Below are positions 7,171 to 15,619 of a DNA stretch of 64,000 bases, in pieces. The stretch is from contig NZ_LT670844.1 in NCBI RefSeq assembly GCF_900141755.1, positions 5,304,501-5,368,500 on the forward strand, given 5' to 3'. Position 1 is the first letter of the stretch; each line of letters opens with the position of its first letter. Position numbers and translations under genes: made by a program. The notes below the pieces were generated by a model that had not been told where the DNA came from, did no database searches, and saw only the letters and a list, made by a program, of their open reading frames with translations. This DNA is from Bradyrhizobium lablabi. Its GTDB lineage: Bacteria > Pseudomonadota > Alphaproteobacteria > Rhizobiales > Xanthobacteraceae.

Positions 7171-9258
7171 ATGCCAGAAACCTTGCAAACTGCGGCAACT
7201 TCGCAAGCTCAGGAAAACCCGCTTTTGAAGCCGTGGCTGACGCCCTTGGAGACGCCGCCATTTTCGGAGATTGCGCCCGAACACTTCCTGCCCGCCTTCG
7301 AGCGGGCCTTCGCCGATCACTCAGCCGAGGTCGCCGCCATCGAGCACGATCCGGCGACGCCTGACTTTGCCAACACCATCACCGCGCTGGAGCGCGCCGG
7401 AAAGCTGCTGTCGAAGGTCTCGGCGGTGTTCTACGACTTGGTGTCGGCGCATTCCAACCCGGCGCTGCTCGAGATCGACAAGGAGGTGTCCTTGCGGATG
7501 GCGCGGCACTGGAACCCGATCATGATGAACGCGGTGCTGTTCGGCCGCATCGCGCTGCTCCACGAGAACCGCGCTACGCTCCCGCTCACCGGCGAAGAGA
7601 GGCGGCTCCTGGAGCGCACCTATACCCGCTTCCACCGCTCCGGCGCCGGCCTCGACGAGGCGGCCAAGGCGCGGATGGCCGAGATCAACGAGCGGCTGGC
7701 CCATATCGGGACCACCTTCAGCCATCATCTGCTCGGCGACGAGCAGGCCTGGTTCATGGAGCTCGGCGAGGCCGATCGCGAAGGCCTGCCGGACAGCTTT
7801 GTCGCCGCCGCCAAGGCCGCAGCCCACGAGCGCGGCATGGAGGGCAAGGCCATCATGACGCTGTCGCGCTCCTTCGTGGAGCCGTTCCTGAAGACCTCGA
7901 GCCGGCGCGACCTGCGGGAGAAGGTGTACAGGGCCTTCGTCGCCCGCGGCGACAATGGCAACGACAACGACAATAACGCCACGATCCTCGAAATATTGGC
8001 GCTCCGCGAGGAAAGCGCGGAACTGCTGGGTTTTGCCAATTTTGCCGCCTACCGTCTGGAAGACTCGATGGCGAAGACGCCGCAAGCGGTGCGGAGCCTC
8101 TTGGAGCGGGTCTGGAAGCCCGCCCGGGCGCGAGCGATGGCCGACCGCGATGCGCTGCAGGCGCTGGCGGCGGAGGAGGGCGGCAATTTCGCCCTCGCGC
8201 CCTGGGACTGGCGCTATTACGCCGAAAAACTCCGGCAGCGCCGCGCCAATTTCGACGACGCCGCCATCAAACCCTATCTGGCCCTCGACCACATGATCGA
8301 GGCCGCCTTCGACTGCGCGAGCCGCCTGTTCGGGCTGAGTTTTGCCGAGCGCAAGGATATCCCGGTCTGGCATCCCGATGTCCGGGTCTGGGAGGTGAAG
8401 GACGCTGCCGGCCGCCACAAGGCGCTGTTCTATGGCGACTACTTTGCCCGGCCCTCGAAACGCTCCGGGGCCTGGATGACTTCGCTGCGCGACCAGCAGA
8501 AGCTCGACGGCGACGTCTCGCCGCTGGTCATCAATGTCTGCAATTTCTCCAAAGGCGCCGACGGCGAGCCCTCGCTGCTGTCGCCCGATGACGCCCGCAC
8601 GCTGTTCCACGAATTCGGCCACGGGCTGCACGGCATGCTGTCGGACGTGACCTATCCATCGCTGTCCGGCACCAGCGTGTTCACTGATTTCGTCGAATTG
8701 CCCTCGCAGCTCTACGAGCACTGGCAGGAGCAGCCGCAGGTGCTGCAGCAATTCGCCCGGCATTATCAGACCGGCGAGCCGCTGCCCGACGATCTGCTAA
8801 AACGCTTTCTGGCGGCACGGAAATTCAACCAGGGTTTTGCCACCGTCGAGTTCGTCTCCTCGGCGCTGATCGACCTCGAATTCCACAGCCAGCCGGCCGC
8901 GGCGATTACCGATGTCCGGGCGTTCGAGCGTGCGGAGATGGAGAAAATCGGCATGCCGGCGGAAATCTCGCTTCGCCACCGGCCGCAGCAGTTCGGCCAT
9001 ATCTTCTCCGGGGATCATTATGCGGCGGGCTATTACAGCTACATGTGGTCGGAGGTGATGGACGCCGACGCCTTCGGCGCCTTCGAGGAGGCCGGCAACA
9101 TTTTTGACCCGGCAGTGGCAAAGCGCCTGCACGACGACATCTACTCCTCGGGCGGTTCGCGCGACCCGGAGGATGCCTATGTCGCCTTCCGCGGCCGCGA
9201 GCCCGAGCCCGATGCGCTGCTCCGCCGCCGCGGCCTGCTCGAACCCGAGGCGGCCTGA
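7171..9258 (+). CDS. M3 family oligopeptidase (oligopeptidase A / PrlC type)
   Basis: A 695-residue zinc metallopeptidase that cleaves short peptides in the cytosol. The start is the ATG at 7171 (MPETLQTAATSQ); the frame is open about 90 bases upstream but the added residues are not family-like. The zinc site is HEFGH at residues 480-484, followed by the third ligand region TDFVELPSQLYEHW, which is diagnostic for the M3 thimet-oligopeptidase family. Length matches E. coli OpdA/Dcp (about 680). No signal peptide. The stop at 9256-9258 is one base before the start of the next gene, so translation of the two may be coupled. Confidence 0.93.
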   Translation: MPETLQTAATSQAQENPLLKPWLTPLETPPFSEIAPEHFLPAFERAFADHSAEVAAIEHDPATPDFANTITALERAGKLLSKVSAVFYDLVSAHSNPALLEIDKEVSLRMARHWNPIMMNAVLFGRIALLHENRATLPLTGEERRLLERTYTRFHRSGAGLDEAAKARMAEINERLAHIGTTFSHHLLGDEQAWFMELGEADREGLPDSFVAAAKAAAHERGMEGKAIMTLSRSFVEPFLKTSSRRDLREKVYRAFVARGDNGNDNDNNATILEILALREESAELLGFANFAAYRLEDSMAKTPQAVRSLLERVWKPARARAMADRDALQALAAEEGGNFALAPWDWRYYAEKLRQRRANFDDAAIKPYLALDHMIEAAFDCASRLFGLSFAERKDIPVWHPDVRVWEVKDAAGRHKALFYGDYFARPSKRSGAWMTSLRDQQKLDGDVSPLVINVCNFSKGADGEPSLLSPDDARTLFHEFGHGLHGMLSDVTYPSLSGTSVFTDFVELPSQLYEHWQEQPQVLQQFARHYQTGEPLPDDLLKRFLAARKFNQGFATVEFVSSALIDLEFHSQPAAAITDVRAFERAEMEKIGMPAEISLRHRPQQFGHIFSGDHYAAGYYSYMWSEVMDADAFGAFEEAGNIFDPAVAKRLHDDIYSSGGSRDPEDAYVAFRGREPEPDALLRRRGLLEPEAA

Positions 9259-9259
9259 G

Positions 9260-9904
9260 GTGAATATTCTGTCGCGCCGCTTGTTCGCCCTGCTGCTGCT
9301 CGCCGGCAGCCTGGCCTTCACCAACCCGGCCTGGGCGCATCCGCATGTCTGGATCACCGCGACCAGCGAATTGATCTATGCGCCCGATGGCTCGGTCACC
9401 GGCGTGCGCCACGCCTGGACCTTTGACGACATGTTCACGACCTACGCCTTGCAGGGCATCGAGACCAAGACGAAAGGCGTCTATAGCCGCGAGGAGTTGG
9501 CGTCCCTGGCCCAGACCAACGTCGAATCGCTGAAGGAATTTGCCTATTTCACCTTCGCCAAGGCCGACGGCAAAAAGGAAAAGTTCGAGGAGCCGGTCGA
9601 CTACTACCTCGAATACAAGGATTCCGCGCTGACGCTGCATTTCACCCTGCCGCTGAAGACGCCGGTGAAGCCGAAGGAATTGGCGGTGGAAGTGTTCGAC
9701 CCGTCGTTTTTCATCGACTTCACGCTCGCCAACAAGGATCCCGTGAAGCTGGTCGGGGCACCCGCCACTTGCCAGATGAAATTCCAGCGGCCGAACGATG
9801 GCTCCGCCAATGCCCAGAAGATCGGCGAGCAGAATTTTCTGAGCGGGGCGAACGCGAATTATGGCGCGATGTTCGCCAACAAGATCACGGTGGATTGCCC
9901 ATGA
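9260..9904 (+). CDS. DUF1007 family secreted protein
   Basis: A 214-residue protein from a GTG at 9260, which is the first in-frame codon after the M3 stop and directly begins a signal peptide (residues 1-26, LLLLAGSLAF..AWA). The mature protein starts HPHVWI, the hallmark of DUF1007, and carries the DMFTTYAL and FDPSFFIDF family segments. DUF1007 genes are commonly adjacent to NicO-type nickel/cobalt exporters, as here. The N-terminal His may bind metal. The stop overlaps the next start as ATGA, which indicates tight translational coupling with the exporter. Confidence 0.85.
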   Translation: MNILSRRLFALLLLAGSLAFTNPAWAHPHVWITATSELIYAPDGSVTGVRHAWTFDDMFTTYALQGIETKTKGVYSREELASLAQTNVESLKEFAYFTFAKADGKKEKFEEPVDYYLEYKDSALTLHFTLPLKTPVKPKELAVEVFDPSFFIDFTLANKDPVKLVGAPATCQMKFQRPNDGSANAQKIGEQNFLSGANANYGAMFANKITVDCP

Positions 9905-11034
9905 GACTGAATTCGGGTTCGGCGCGCACGCTGGCGCTTGGCGTCGCGGTGGCCGTTTTGGTGCTGGCGCTCGACGGCGCCGTGCATGTCTTGATGGCCC
10001 AGAATCCTTTCGGCGGTCCGCGCCCGCCTGCCGAGCCGCAAGCCGGCGGCATCGTCGGCTGGCTGCTCGCAAAACAATCGGAATTTTACCGGGAAATGTC
10101 CTCGACCATCCGCGCCGCGAAATCCGACGGCTCAGCGGTCTGGACCCTGCTCGCGATCTCGTTTGCTTACGGGATCTTTCACGCCGCCGGCCCTGGCCAC
10201 GGCAAGGCGGTGATCTCGTCTTATCTTGTCGCCAACCAGGAGACCGCGCGGCGCGGCATCGTGCTGTCGTTTGCCTCCGCCTTGATGCAGTCGCTGGTAG
10301 CGGTGGTGATTGTCGGAATTTGCGCCTGGCTGCTCAACGCCACCGCGAAGACCATGTGCGGGGCCGAAAAGGCAATCGAGATCGCCAGCTACGCCCTGAT
10401 CGCGGCCTTCGGCGCCCGGCTGGTCTGGACCAAGGGCGGCGGCTTCTTTCGCGCGCTGCAGGCGCGCCAACCGGCGCTGGGGCCGGCGCCGGCGATGGCG
10501 CTGGCCGCGGCGGTTCCCCACGATGATGGACACGACCATCATCACCACGACCATGCCCACGCCCATGTCGCGTATCATGATCACGATGACCACGGGCATG
10601 ACCACGGGCATGACCACGATCACGACCACACTCACGTCCATGACGAGCATTGCGGCCATTCCCATGGGCCGACGCCGAGCGAGCTCGCCGGCCCCGGCGG
10701 CTGGCGGCGTGGTTTTGGTGCGATCCTCACCGTCGGCATCAGGCCGTGTTCCGGCGCGATCCTGGTCTTGGTATTCGCACTGGCGCAGGGGCTGTTCTGG
10801 GCCGGCATCGCCGCGACGTTTGTCATGGGCCTCGGCACCGCGATCACGGTTGCGACCATCGCGGTGATCGCAGTCTCCGCCAAGGATCTGGCGCGACGGC
10901 TGTCGGGCGCCAGCGAAGGCGGCGGCGCGCTGATCATGCGCGGCCTGGAATTCGGCGCGGCGGGCCTGGTGCTGTTGTTCGGCGTCGGCCTGTTGCTAGG
11001 TTACATCGCCGCCGAGCGCGTGACCTGCTTGTGA
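9901..11034 (+). CDS. NicO/RcnA-like nickel/cobalt efflux permease
   Basis: A 377-residue inner-membrane transporter. After an N-terminal helix comes a periplasmic stretch, then FAYGIFHAAGPGHGKAV, the conserved HAxGPGHGK signature of the NicO family that binds the metal in the membrane. Residues about 207-255 form a cytoplasmic loop with more than 25 histidines mixed with Asp, a metal-buffering feature seen in RcnA. The second half holds VGIRPCSGAILVL, the second family motif, and two more helices. Starts with the ATGA overlap to the DUF1007 gene. Specificity between Ni and Co cannot be told. A diverged copy of its last 220 bases lies at 12092-12314. Confidence 0.92.
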   Translation: MRLNSGSARTLALGVAVAVLVLALDGAVHVLMAQNPFGGPRPPAEPQAGGIVGWLLAKQSEFYREMSSTIRAAKSDGSAVWTLLAISFAYGIFHAAGPGHGKAVISSYLVANQETARRGIVLSFASALMQSLVAVVIVGICAWLLNATAKTMCGAEKAIEIASYALIAAFGARLVWTKGGGFFRALQARQPALGPAPAMALAAAVPHDDGHDHHHHDHAHAHVAYHDHDDHGHDHGHDHDHDHTHVHDEHCGHSHGPTPSELAGPGGWRRGFGAILTVGIRPCSGAILVLVFALAQGLFWAGIAATFVMGLGTAITVATIAVIAVSAKDLARRLSGASEGGGALIMRGLEFGAAGLVLLFGVGLLLGYIAAERVTCL

Positions 11035-11044
11035 GGGCGAGAAT

Positions 11045-11572
11045 TCAGCGGGCAGCTTTCGGAAAACCCGACATATTGTTCCACCCAGGTGGCAGCGAAC
11101 CTCCAGGCCGAGCCGAAGGCACATCCGGCTCGGGCATACGAATTAGACCGAGCTGAAGCATAGCGCTCAACGCATCTTCTTGCCCCAGCTCCTCGGCGAT
11201 CCGCCCCTGCTCAAGGCGAAGAACCGTTGTCCCCGCGAACTTCATCTTTCGACCCGAAGCGGCGGGGATCGAACCCATGCGGAAATCACTGAAGGCTGGG
11301 CCCGTGTGGGTGCCACCACCCTCCCATCGGCCCACGACGTAATCGCCCTCTGCGATGAGATTGCCAACACCCCGAAAATTGAGATCGGGAAAGGCATTGC
11401 GAAACTCCGTCATGAACTTCGCAACGGCTGCACGCCCTTTCTTTGGCTCATGCATCGGGTAGTGCACGATGATGTCGGATGTCGCGAGCTCGTTTACGAT
11501 TTTCGGATTCCAGGGGTTTCCCCAAAATTCCTTGAACCACCGGGTTACGACACTCTTGTTATCCTGTGACAT
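11045..11572 (-). CDS. SnoaL-like / ester cyclase family protein
   Basis: A 175-residue protein of the NTF2-like SnoaL type. The N-terminus VVTRWFKEFWG, the IIVHYPMHEPKKGRAAVAKF segment, the FPDLNF turn and the GDYVVGRWEGGGTHTG strand are the usual elements. Members act as polyketide cyclases, hydrolases or small-molecule binders, so the reaction cannot be named. The gene starts the accessory patch that separates the exporter from its 3' remnant and is transcribed toward the exporter. Confidence 0.8.
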   Translation of the reverse strand: MSQDNKSVVTRWFKEFWGNPWNPKIVNELATSDIIVHYPMHEPKKGRAAVAKFMTEFRNAFPDLNFRGVGNLIAEGDYVVGRWEGGGTHTGPAFSDFRMGSIPAASGRKMKFAGTTVLRLEQGRIAEELGQEDALSAMLQLGLIRMPEPDVPSARPGGSLPPGWNNMSGFPKAAR

Positions 11573-11844
11573 CAGATCGTCTCCGTTCGTTCGGTGCCGG
11601 ATTCGCGAGAAGCAGAACCTGCCGCGTCTCTATGCGTATTAAGCAGTCGGGGCATACTCCGCGCCACCCGATTTCAGGCTTGGTCGCACTGCCAGATTCT
11701 GCGGAGATCGCGGCAGGTTAGACGCTCCTGCTTCGTCATCCCGCAGGGCTTTTCGGAATTTGGGGAACATCACCGATCGTCCGGTAATCGGGTGGCTCGC
11801 CGGTCCAGAACTCCTACCGTGGTTCAAACACACAGGAGCACACC

Positions 11845-12042
11845 ATGCGTAAATTTCACTCGATCGCCGCTCTGTGCGGCGACGGACTTCGGCCCGAGTT
11901 GCAAGCGCTATTCGATCGCCTCGCAATCGACCCACGCCGCGAACTCTTCGTAAGAGACGACGGCATGGTCCAAGCCGGTCCGGACCCGGCTGACGAGACA
12001 GCGCTAACACGCGTTGTGCCTCTAAAAAAAAGAATGGCTTGA
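11845..12042 (+). CDS. Hypothetical protein, 65 aa
   Basis: Begins at an ATG at 11845 with a strong ribosome site (CAGGAG, 7 bases upstream). The product is a soluble, mixed-charge protein (MRKFHSIAALCGDGLRPELQ at the N-terminus) with no helix long enough for a membrane and no known motif. The good ribosome site and separate position support a real gene. The 270 bases before it, from 11573, hold nothing I can identify. Confidence 0.45.
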   Translation: MRKFHSIAALCGDGLRPELQALFDRLAIDPRRELFVRDDGMVQAGPDPADETALTRVVPLKKRMA

Positions 12043-12091
12043 TTCAAAATGGCGAGCGGCCGATTTTCTTATCCAGTAGGCCGGCAATTTA

Positions 12092-12314
12092 GGCGGGCAT
12101 CGCCGCGACCTTCGTGATGGGGCGCGGCGCCGCGATCACCGTTGCAAGCATTGCGGTGATCGCGGTGTCAGCCAAGGATTTGGCACGGCGCCTCTGCGGC
12201 GGCGGCGCGCTGATCATGCGCGGCCTGGAATTCGCCGCGGCGGGATTGGTGCTGTTGTTCGGCGTCGGCCTGTTGTTGGGCTACATCGCCGCCGAGCGCG
12301 TGACCTGCTTGTAG
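12092..12314 (+). pseudogene. 3'-end remnant of a NicO/RcnA-like exporter
   Basis: About 220 bases that repeat the last part of the exporter gene (10800-11034), ending with the same C-terminal residues YIAAERVTCL and a stop. The copy lacks 12 bases where the intact gene reads SGASE, and shows scattered synonymous and a few missense changes, at roughly 85-90 percent identity by eye. No upstream part of the gene is present; homology stops at 12092 after AATTTAG. Together with the intact gene it flanks 11035-12091 in direct orientation. Confidence 0.85.
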
Positions 12315-12327
12315 CCGGTAGGGAAGC

Positions 12328-12912
12328 TCAAGACGGCTTCACCTTATCGAGAAATGGTTTCCAGGAGAGCGCCTCACTGTTGGCCTCGTCAAAATGTCCA
12401 TCCTCCAAAAGCTTGCCGACACATCTGAAGTATTCACAAAGGAATGACGCATCCGGCAATTGGTACACGTGCTCATTCGGCGCCCACAAATCAAATTTCT
12501 TGGCGGAGATAAATACAGACAGGATTGCAGGCTTAAGGTCACGCACATTGTCCGGCCATTCCGACGCGGTCCGAATTTTGATGTTATCTGAAAGACCGCG
12601 AAATTTGGTGCCGAGGCTTCGGAGCTCGAAAGCTTTTCTTTCGTCCGACTTGCGGTTTAACCATTCTAATGAAACGCCAATTACGATTCCGGTCAAAAGG
12701 ACGAACGCAAACTCAAACCAACGCTGTTGGCCCAGTGCGAGGAGGTTGTTAAAAACGGTCGTGGCCATGGCGTTAGGAAAAACCGTCGTGGCCGTACCGT
12801 TAGGATCGGAGAAGACGTTTTCCTCCAACCATTTTTCAAGGGTAGGCGTGATCAGGGGGATCAGCAGTAGACCCCAAATCCCAAACAGAAACTGTTTAAG
12901 CCATTTCGACAT
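12328..12912 (-). CDS. Hypothetical membrane protein
   Basis: About 194 residues. The start MSKWLKQ at 12912 has GAAGG four bases upstream; an ATG 15 bases earlier (12927) is possible. Two hydrophobic segments are visible, about residues 7-24 (FLFGIWGLLLIPLI) and 64-84 (FEFAFVLLTGIVIGVSLEW), followed by a soluble C-terminal half. Base composition is clearly more AT-rich than the neighbours, and codon choice is less GC-ending, which suggests recent acquisition. No family is recognised. It lies between two gene remnants. Confidence 0.6.
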   Translation of the reverse strand: MSKWLKQFLFGIWGLLLIPLITPTLEKWLEENVFSDPNGTATTVFPNAMATTVFNNLLALGQQRWFEFAFVLLTGIVIGVSLEWLNRKSDERKAFELRSLGTKFRGLSDNIKIRTASEWPDNVRDLKPAILSVFISAKKFDLWAPNEHVYQLPDASFLCEYFRCVGKLLEDGHFDEANSEALSWKPFLDKVKPS

Positions 12913-13014
12913 AGAGCCTTCAGCCATCCAGCCGAACTAACCCGACCATCCACCCACCCCAAAACCCAAAAGCGGATTCCCTACCGACTGCCGCTTACCG
13001 CATCTCTTTAACAT

Positions 13015-13140
13015 TCATTCGACCACCTCGTCGGCGCGGGCAAGCAGGGTGGGCGCGACAGAAAGGCCAATAACCTTGGCCGTCTTCAAGTTGAGGGCAA
13101 GCTCATATTTGGTCGGCGCCTGAACCGGAAGATCGGCGGG
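13015..13140 (-). pseudogene. 3'-end remnant of an ABC substrate-binding protein
   Basis: The last 41 codons of a solute-binding protein, ending [12 protein letters not shown]. By eye it is about 90 percent identical in DNA to the 3' end of the intact gene at 14507-15499 and diverges abruptly after GATCGGC. No start or N-terminal part is present. It directly follows the stop of the SnoaL-like gene at 13167. Confidence 0.85.
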
Positions 13141-13166
13141 CGGGCTGTGCCGGCAACTGGTCAGCC

Positions 13167-13589
13167 CTATTTGATTGGCGGCGGGCTCGTCCAGCGCTCT
13201 TGCGCCACGGCGTCGGTCCACGCCGAGCCCAGCGGAAGCAACGTAATCCAGGTCTCCGCGAGCTTACCCGCCTCTATTCGATAGCTTTGCATCCCCGCCC
13301 GGCTGCGCGGCTCGCCGGTTTGGGGATTGGGCCATTTGAACGCAAAGCGAAACCAGGCGCGGTTACCTTCGAACGAGTGATCATACACAACGACACGAAT
13401 ATCTGGCCGCTCCGCCCGGGTCTTGGCGAGCTCCTCAGCATAGGCCTCTCGTGTCACCGTCCGATCGCCTCCTTCATCATGCCGGATGTAGTGCGCTCCG
13501 ACGCAGCTCGGGATCAGGTCGTACTGGCCGTCATGCCAAACCCGCTCCCATCGGTCGAATAGCTCGCGCGTCACAGACTCCTCAGACAT
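13167..13589 (-). CDS. SnoaL-like nuclear transport factor 2 family protein
   Basis: A 140-residue NTF2-fold protein. The start ATG at 13589 (MSEESVTRELFDRWE) was chosen for the AAGGAG eight bases upstream; the frame is open for 43 more codons without a ribosome site. Family elements are RWERVWHDGQ, SCVGAHYIRHDEGG, the FEGNRAWFRFAF strand and KLAETWITLLPLG. Transcribed divergently from the WYL regulator at 13722, with a palindromic operator between them, so it is probably the regulator's target. Substrate unknown. Confidence 0.8.
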   Translation of the reverse strand: MSEESVTRELFDRWERVWHDGQYDLIPSCVGAHYIRHDEGGDRTVTREAYAEELAKTRAERPDIRVVVYDHSFEGNRAWFRFAFKWPNPQTGEPRSRAGMQSYRIEAGKLAETWITLLPLGSAWTDAVAQERWTSPPPIK

Positions 13590-13650
13590 TGACGAAACTC
13601 CTTGGGGCTCGTGGCTCAGCGAAAGTAACGGCTTGCTTGTACGACAGTCC

Positions 13651-13684
13651 TCCTGACAGCGTGGTGTCAGGAGACTGTCAGGAG
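13651..13684. promoter_or_regulatory. Operator for the divergent WYL regulator
   Basis: TCCTGACA (13651-13658) and TGTCAGGA (13665-13672) form a perfect inverted repeat with a 6-base spacer, and a third half-site TGTCAGGAG follows at 13676-13684. It lies between the SnoaL-like gene and the HTH-WYL gene, overlapping where either promoter should be. Confidence 0.75.
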
Positions 13685-13721
13685 TATACAATCCGGTGCA
13701 ACCCGAAGGGAGCTTCATCGG

Positions 13722-14405
13722 ATGCGCCGTGCCGACCGTCTTTTCGAAATCATCCAGCTATTGCGCCGGAAGAAGGCGACACGGGCCGCCGATCTTGCCG
13801 CGCGCCTGGAGGTTTCCGAACGCACGATCTACCGCGACATCAGCGACATGGTCTCACGGGGCGTTCCGATCGACGGTGAGGCGGGCGTTGGCTATATCCT
13901 GCGGCCGGGTTTTGATTTGCCGCCGCTGATGTTCAATGAGAACGAGGTCGAAGCCTTGTTGTTGGGCGCGCGTATCGTCCAGTCGTGGGCCGATCCAGAA
14001 CTCGCCGCGGCTGCGGCAACCGTCATGGACAAGGTCGCCGCCGTATCGCCGCAGACCTTGCGTCGACAGCTTGACCTGGTGCGGCTGTGGGCACCGGCCG
14101 ATCACGCGCGTGAAACCATCGCAATCGACCAGGCGGCACTCCGCCACGCCATCCGCGACCAACGCAAGATCCGCTTCACCTATCAGGATCTCGACGGCCG
14201 ATCGTCCGAGCGCGTGGCACGTCCTTTGATCATGGCATTTTATGGCCCCGTCTGGTTGCTCGCCGCCTGGTGCGAGCTCCGCAACGGATTTCGTGTTTTC
14301 CGGATCGACCGGATGTCCGCCTTCGCGGCGCTGGAAACAAAGTTCGACACCGAGCCGGGGAAGACGGCACAGGATTTCCTGAAGCAGGATGCCGAGAAGA
14401 AATAG
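13722..14405 (+). CDS. HTH-WYL transcriptional regulator (YafY type)
   Basis: A 227-residue regulator. Residues 1-60 hold a DeoR-like winged helix-turn-helix (ADRLFEIIQLLRRKK, then VSERTIYRDISDMVSRGVPI). Residues about 130-210 carry a WYL ligand-sensing domain (IRFTYQDLDG, then PLIMAFYGPVWLLAAWCEL and FRVFRIDRM). WYL domains bind small ligands or nucleic acid and switch the DNA-binding domain. It is divergent from the SnoaL-like gene and shares an operator with it, so autoregulation together with control of that gene is likely. Confidence 0.9.
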   Translation: MRRADRLFEIIQLLRRKKATRAADLAARLEVSERTIYRDISDMVSRGVPIDGEAGVGYILRPGFDLPPLMFNENEVEALLLGARIVQSWADPELAAAAATVMDKVAAVSPQTLRRQLDLVRLWAPADHARETIAIDQAALRHAIRDQRKIRFTYQDLDGRSSERVARPLIMAFYGPVWLLAAWCELRNGFRVFRIDRMSAFAALETKFDTEPGKTAQDFLKQDAEKK

Positions 14406-14506
14406 GCGACGCCTGCGCTCGTCGCCGATCTAGCCATTTGACTGGCGACAAACCCTAACGGATGTCCCGCTTTGGCAGTTTCGTGCCATTGGCAGAAGTC
14501 GCGAGA

Positions 14507-15499
14507 TTATTCGATCACCTCGTCGGCGCGCGCGAGGAGGCTGGGCGCGACAGAAAGGCCGATAGCCTTGGCCGTCTTCAGGTTGAGGACAAGCTCATAT
14601 TTGGTCGGCGCCTGAACCGGAAGATCGGCAGGTTTGGCTCCCTTGAGGATGCGATGGATGTAATCAGCCGCGCGCCCATAGACGTCGTTTACATCTGGTC
14701 CGTAAGCGGCAAGACCTCCGCTCGCCACGTAGTATCGAAATGGATACATGGCCGGCAATCGGTATCGCAGAGCTAAAGCGAGCAACAACTCTCTGCGGGT
14801 GACGGCCGACGAACTCGCCGTAATGATAACCCCTCCATTGGGCTCACGCGCGAAACTTGCCAACGCTCGCTCGAGCTGAGTGGAGTCGCGAGGATCGATG
14901 GCCGTGAGTTCGAGCCCGGACGATGAAGACGCCATCGTCTGGATGGCTGCGAATTGCCCGATACCCGCCGCTATGGAAGGCTCTCGAACCACAGCCACTC
15001 GCTTCAAACCGGGCGCAAGCTCCTTGAGAAGCTCCAACCACTTCCCGCTGATGCTGTATTCAAACGCCGTAAATCCCGTCGTATTGCCGCCGGGCCGAGC
15101 CAGGCTGGCTACAAACCCGGCCCCGACCGGATCGATCACATTGGCAAAAACGATCGGCACGCTCTGCGTGACCTGTTGTAGTGCGGCGACGCTTTGACTG
15201 GCGGAGGCGAGGATCACGTCGGGTGCCGAACCTACCAATTCCCTCGCATATTGGTGATAGCGCTCGGCATCATCGCCCGCCCAGCGGACTTCAATACGCA
15301 AATTTTCGCCCTCGATCCAACCGGTCTTCCGGAGCGATTGTGAGAAGGCTTGTATTCTTGCCTTACCCTCAGGGTCTTCCGAGGCAAGATTCATAAGGAC
15401 GGCGAGCTTGCGTATCCGGTCGGCTTGTTGCGCACGCGCGGCAAGCGACCAAACGGTCGCAGCACTCCCAACGAGCCCGATAAATTCACGCCGGCGCAT
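14507..15499 (-). CDS. ABC transporter substrate-binding protein (ABC_sub_bind type)
   Basis: A 330-residue periplasmic binding protein with a twin-arginine-like start MRRREFIGLVGSAA (start at 15499). The body has the type I periplasmic-binding fold with IVFANVIDPVGAGFVASLARPGGN and a C-terminus YELVLNLKTAKAIGLSVAPS. This family is very abundant in Bradyrhizobium and usually lacks nearby permeases; none is present here either. Ligand unknown. A fragment of a near-identical gene lies downstream at 13015-13140 and a more distant fragment upstream at 15620-15890. Confidence 0.88.
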   Translation of the reverse strand: MRRREFIGLVGSAATVWSLAARAQQADRIRKLAVLMNLASEDPEGKARIQAFSQSLRKTGWIEGENLRIEVRWAGDDAERYHQYARELVGSAPDVILASASQSVAALQQVTQSVPIVFANVIDPVGAGFVASLARPGGNTTGFTAFEYSISGKWLELLKELAPGLKRVAVVREPSIAAGIGQFAAIQTMASSSSGLELTAIDPRDSTQLERALASFAREPNGGVIITASSSAVTRRELLLALALRYRLPAMYPFRYYVASGGLAAYGPDVNDVYGRAADYIHRILKGAKPADLPVQAPTKYELVLNLKTAKAIGLSVAPSLLARADEVIE

Positions 15500-15619
15500 G
15501 TAGCCAACCCCCGAAGCCGCAGGGCCACGCCTAATGGAACAGCTGACACTAGCACTTTGCGACGGGGCGGCCACGGCAAGACTGCACACTTGTGGCGCTC
15601 AGACGATGATCAACCCAAC

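Noticed and set aside
7321..8763. 480-codon open frame antisense to the M3 peptidase
   Set aside because: Shadow frame of a conserved gene; the zinc motif and family length belong to the plus strand.
11594..11953. 119-codon plus-strand frame after the SnoaL-like gene
   Set aside because: No ribosome site, biased low-complexity product and overlap with the better supported small gene at 11845.
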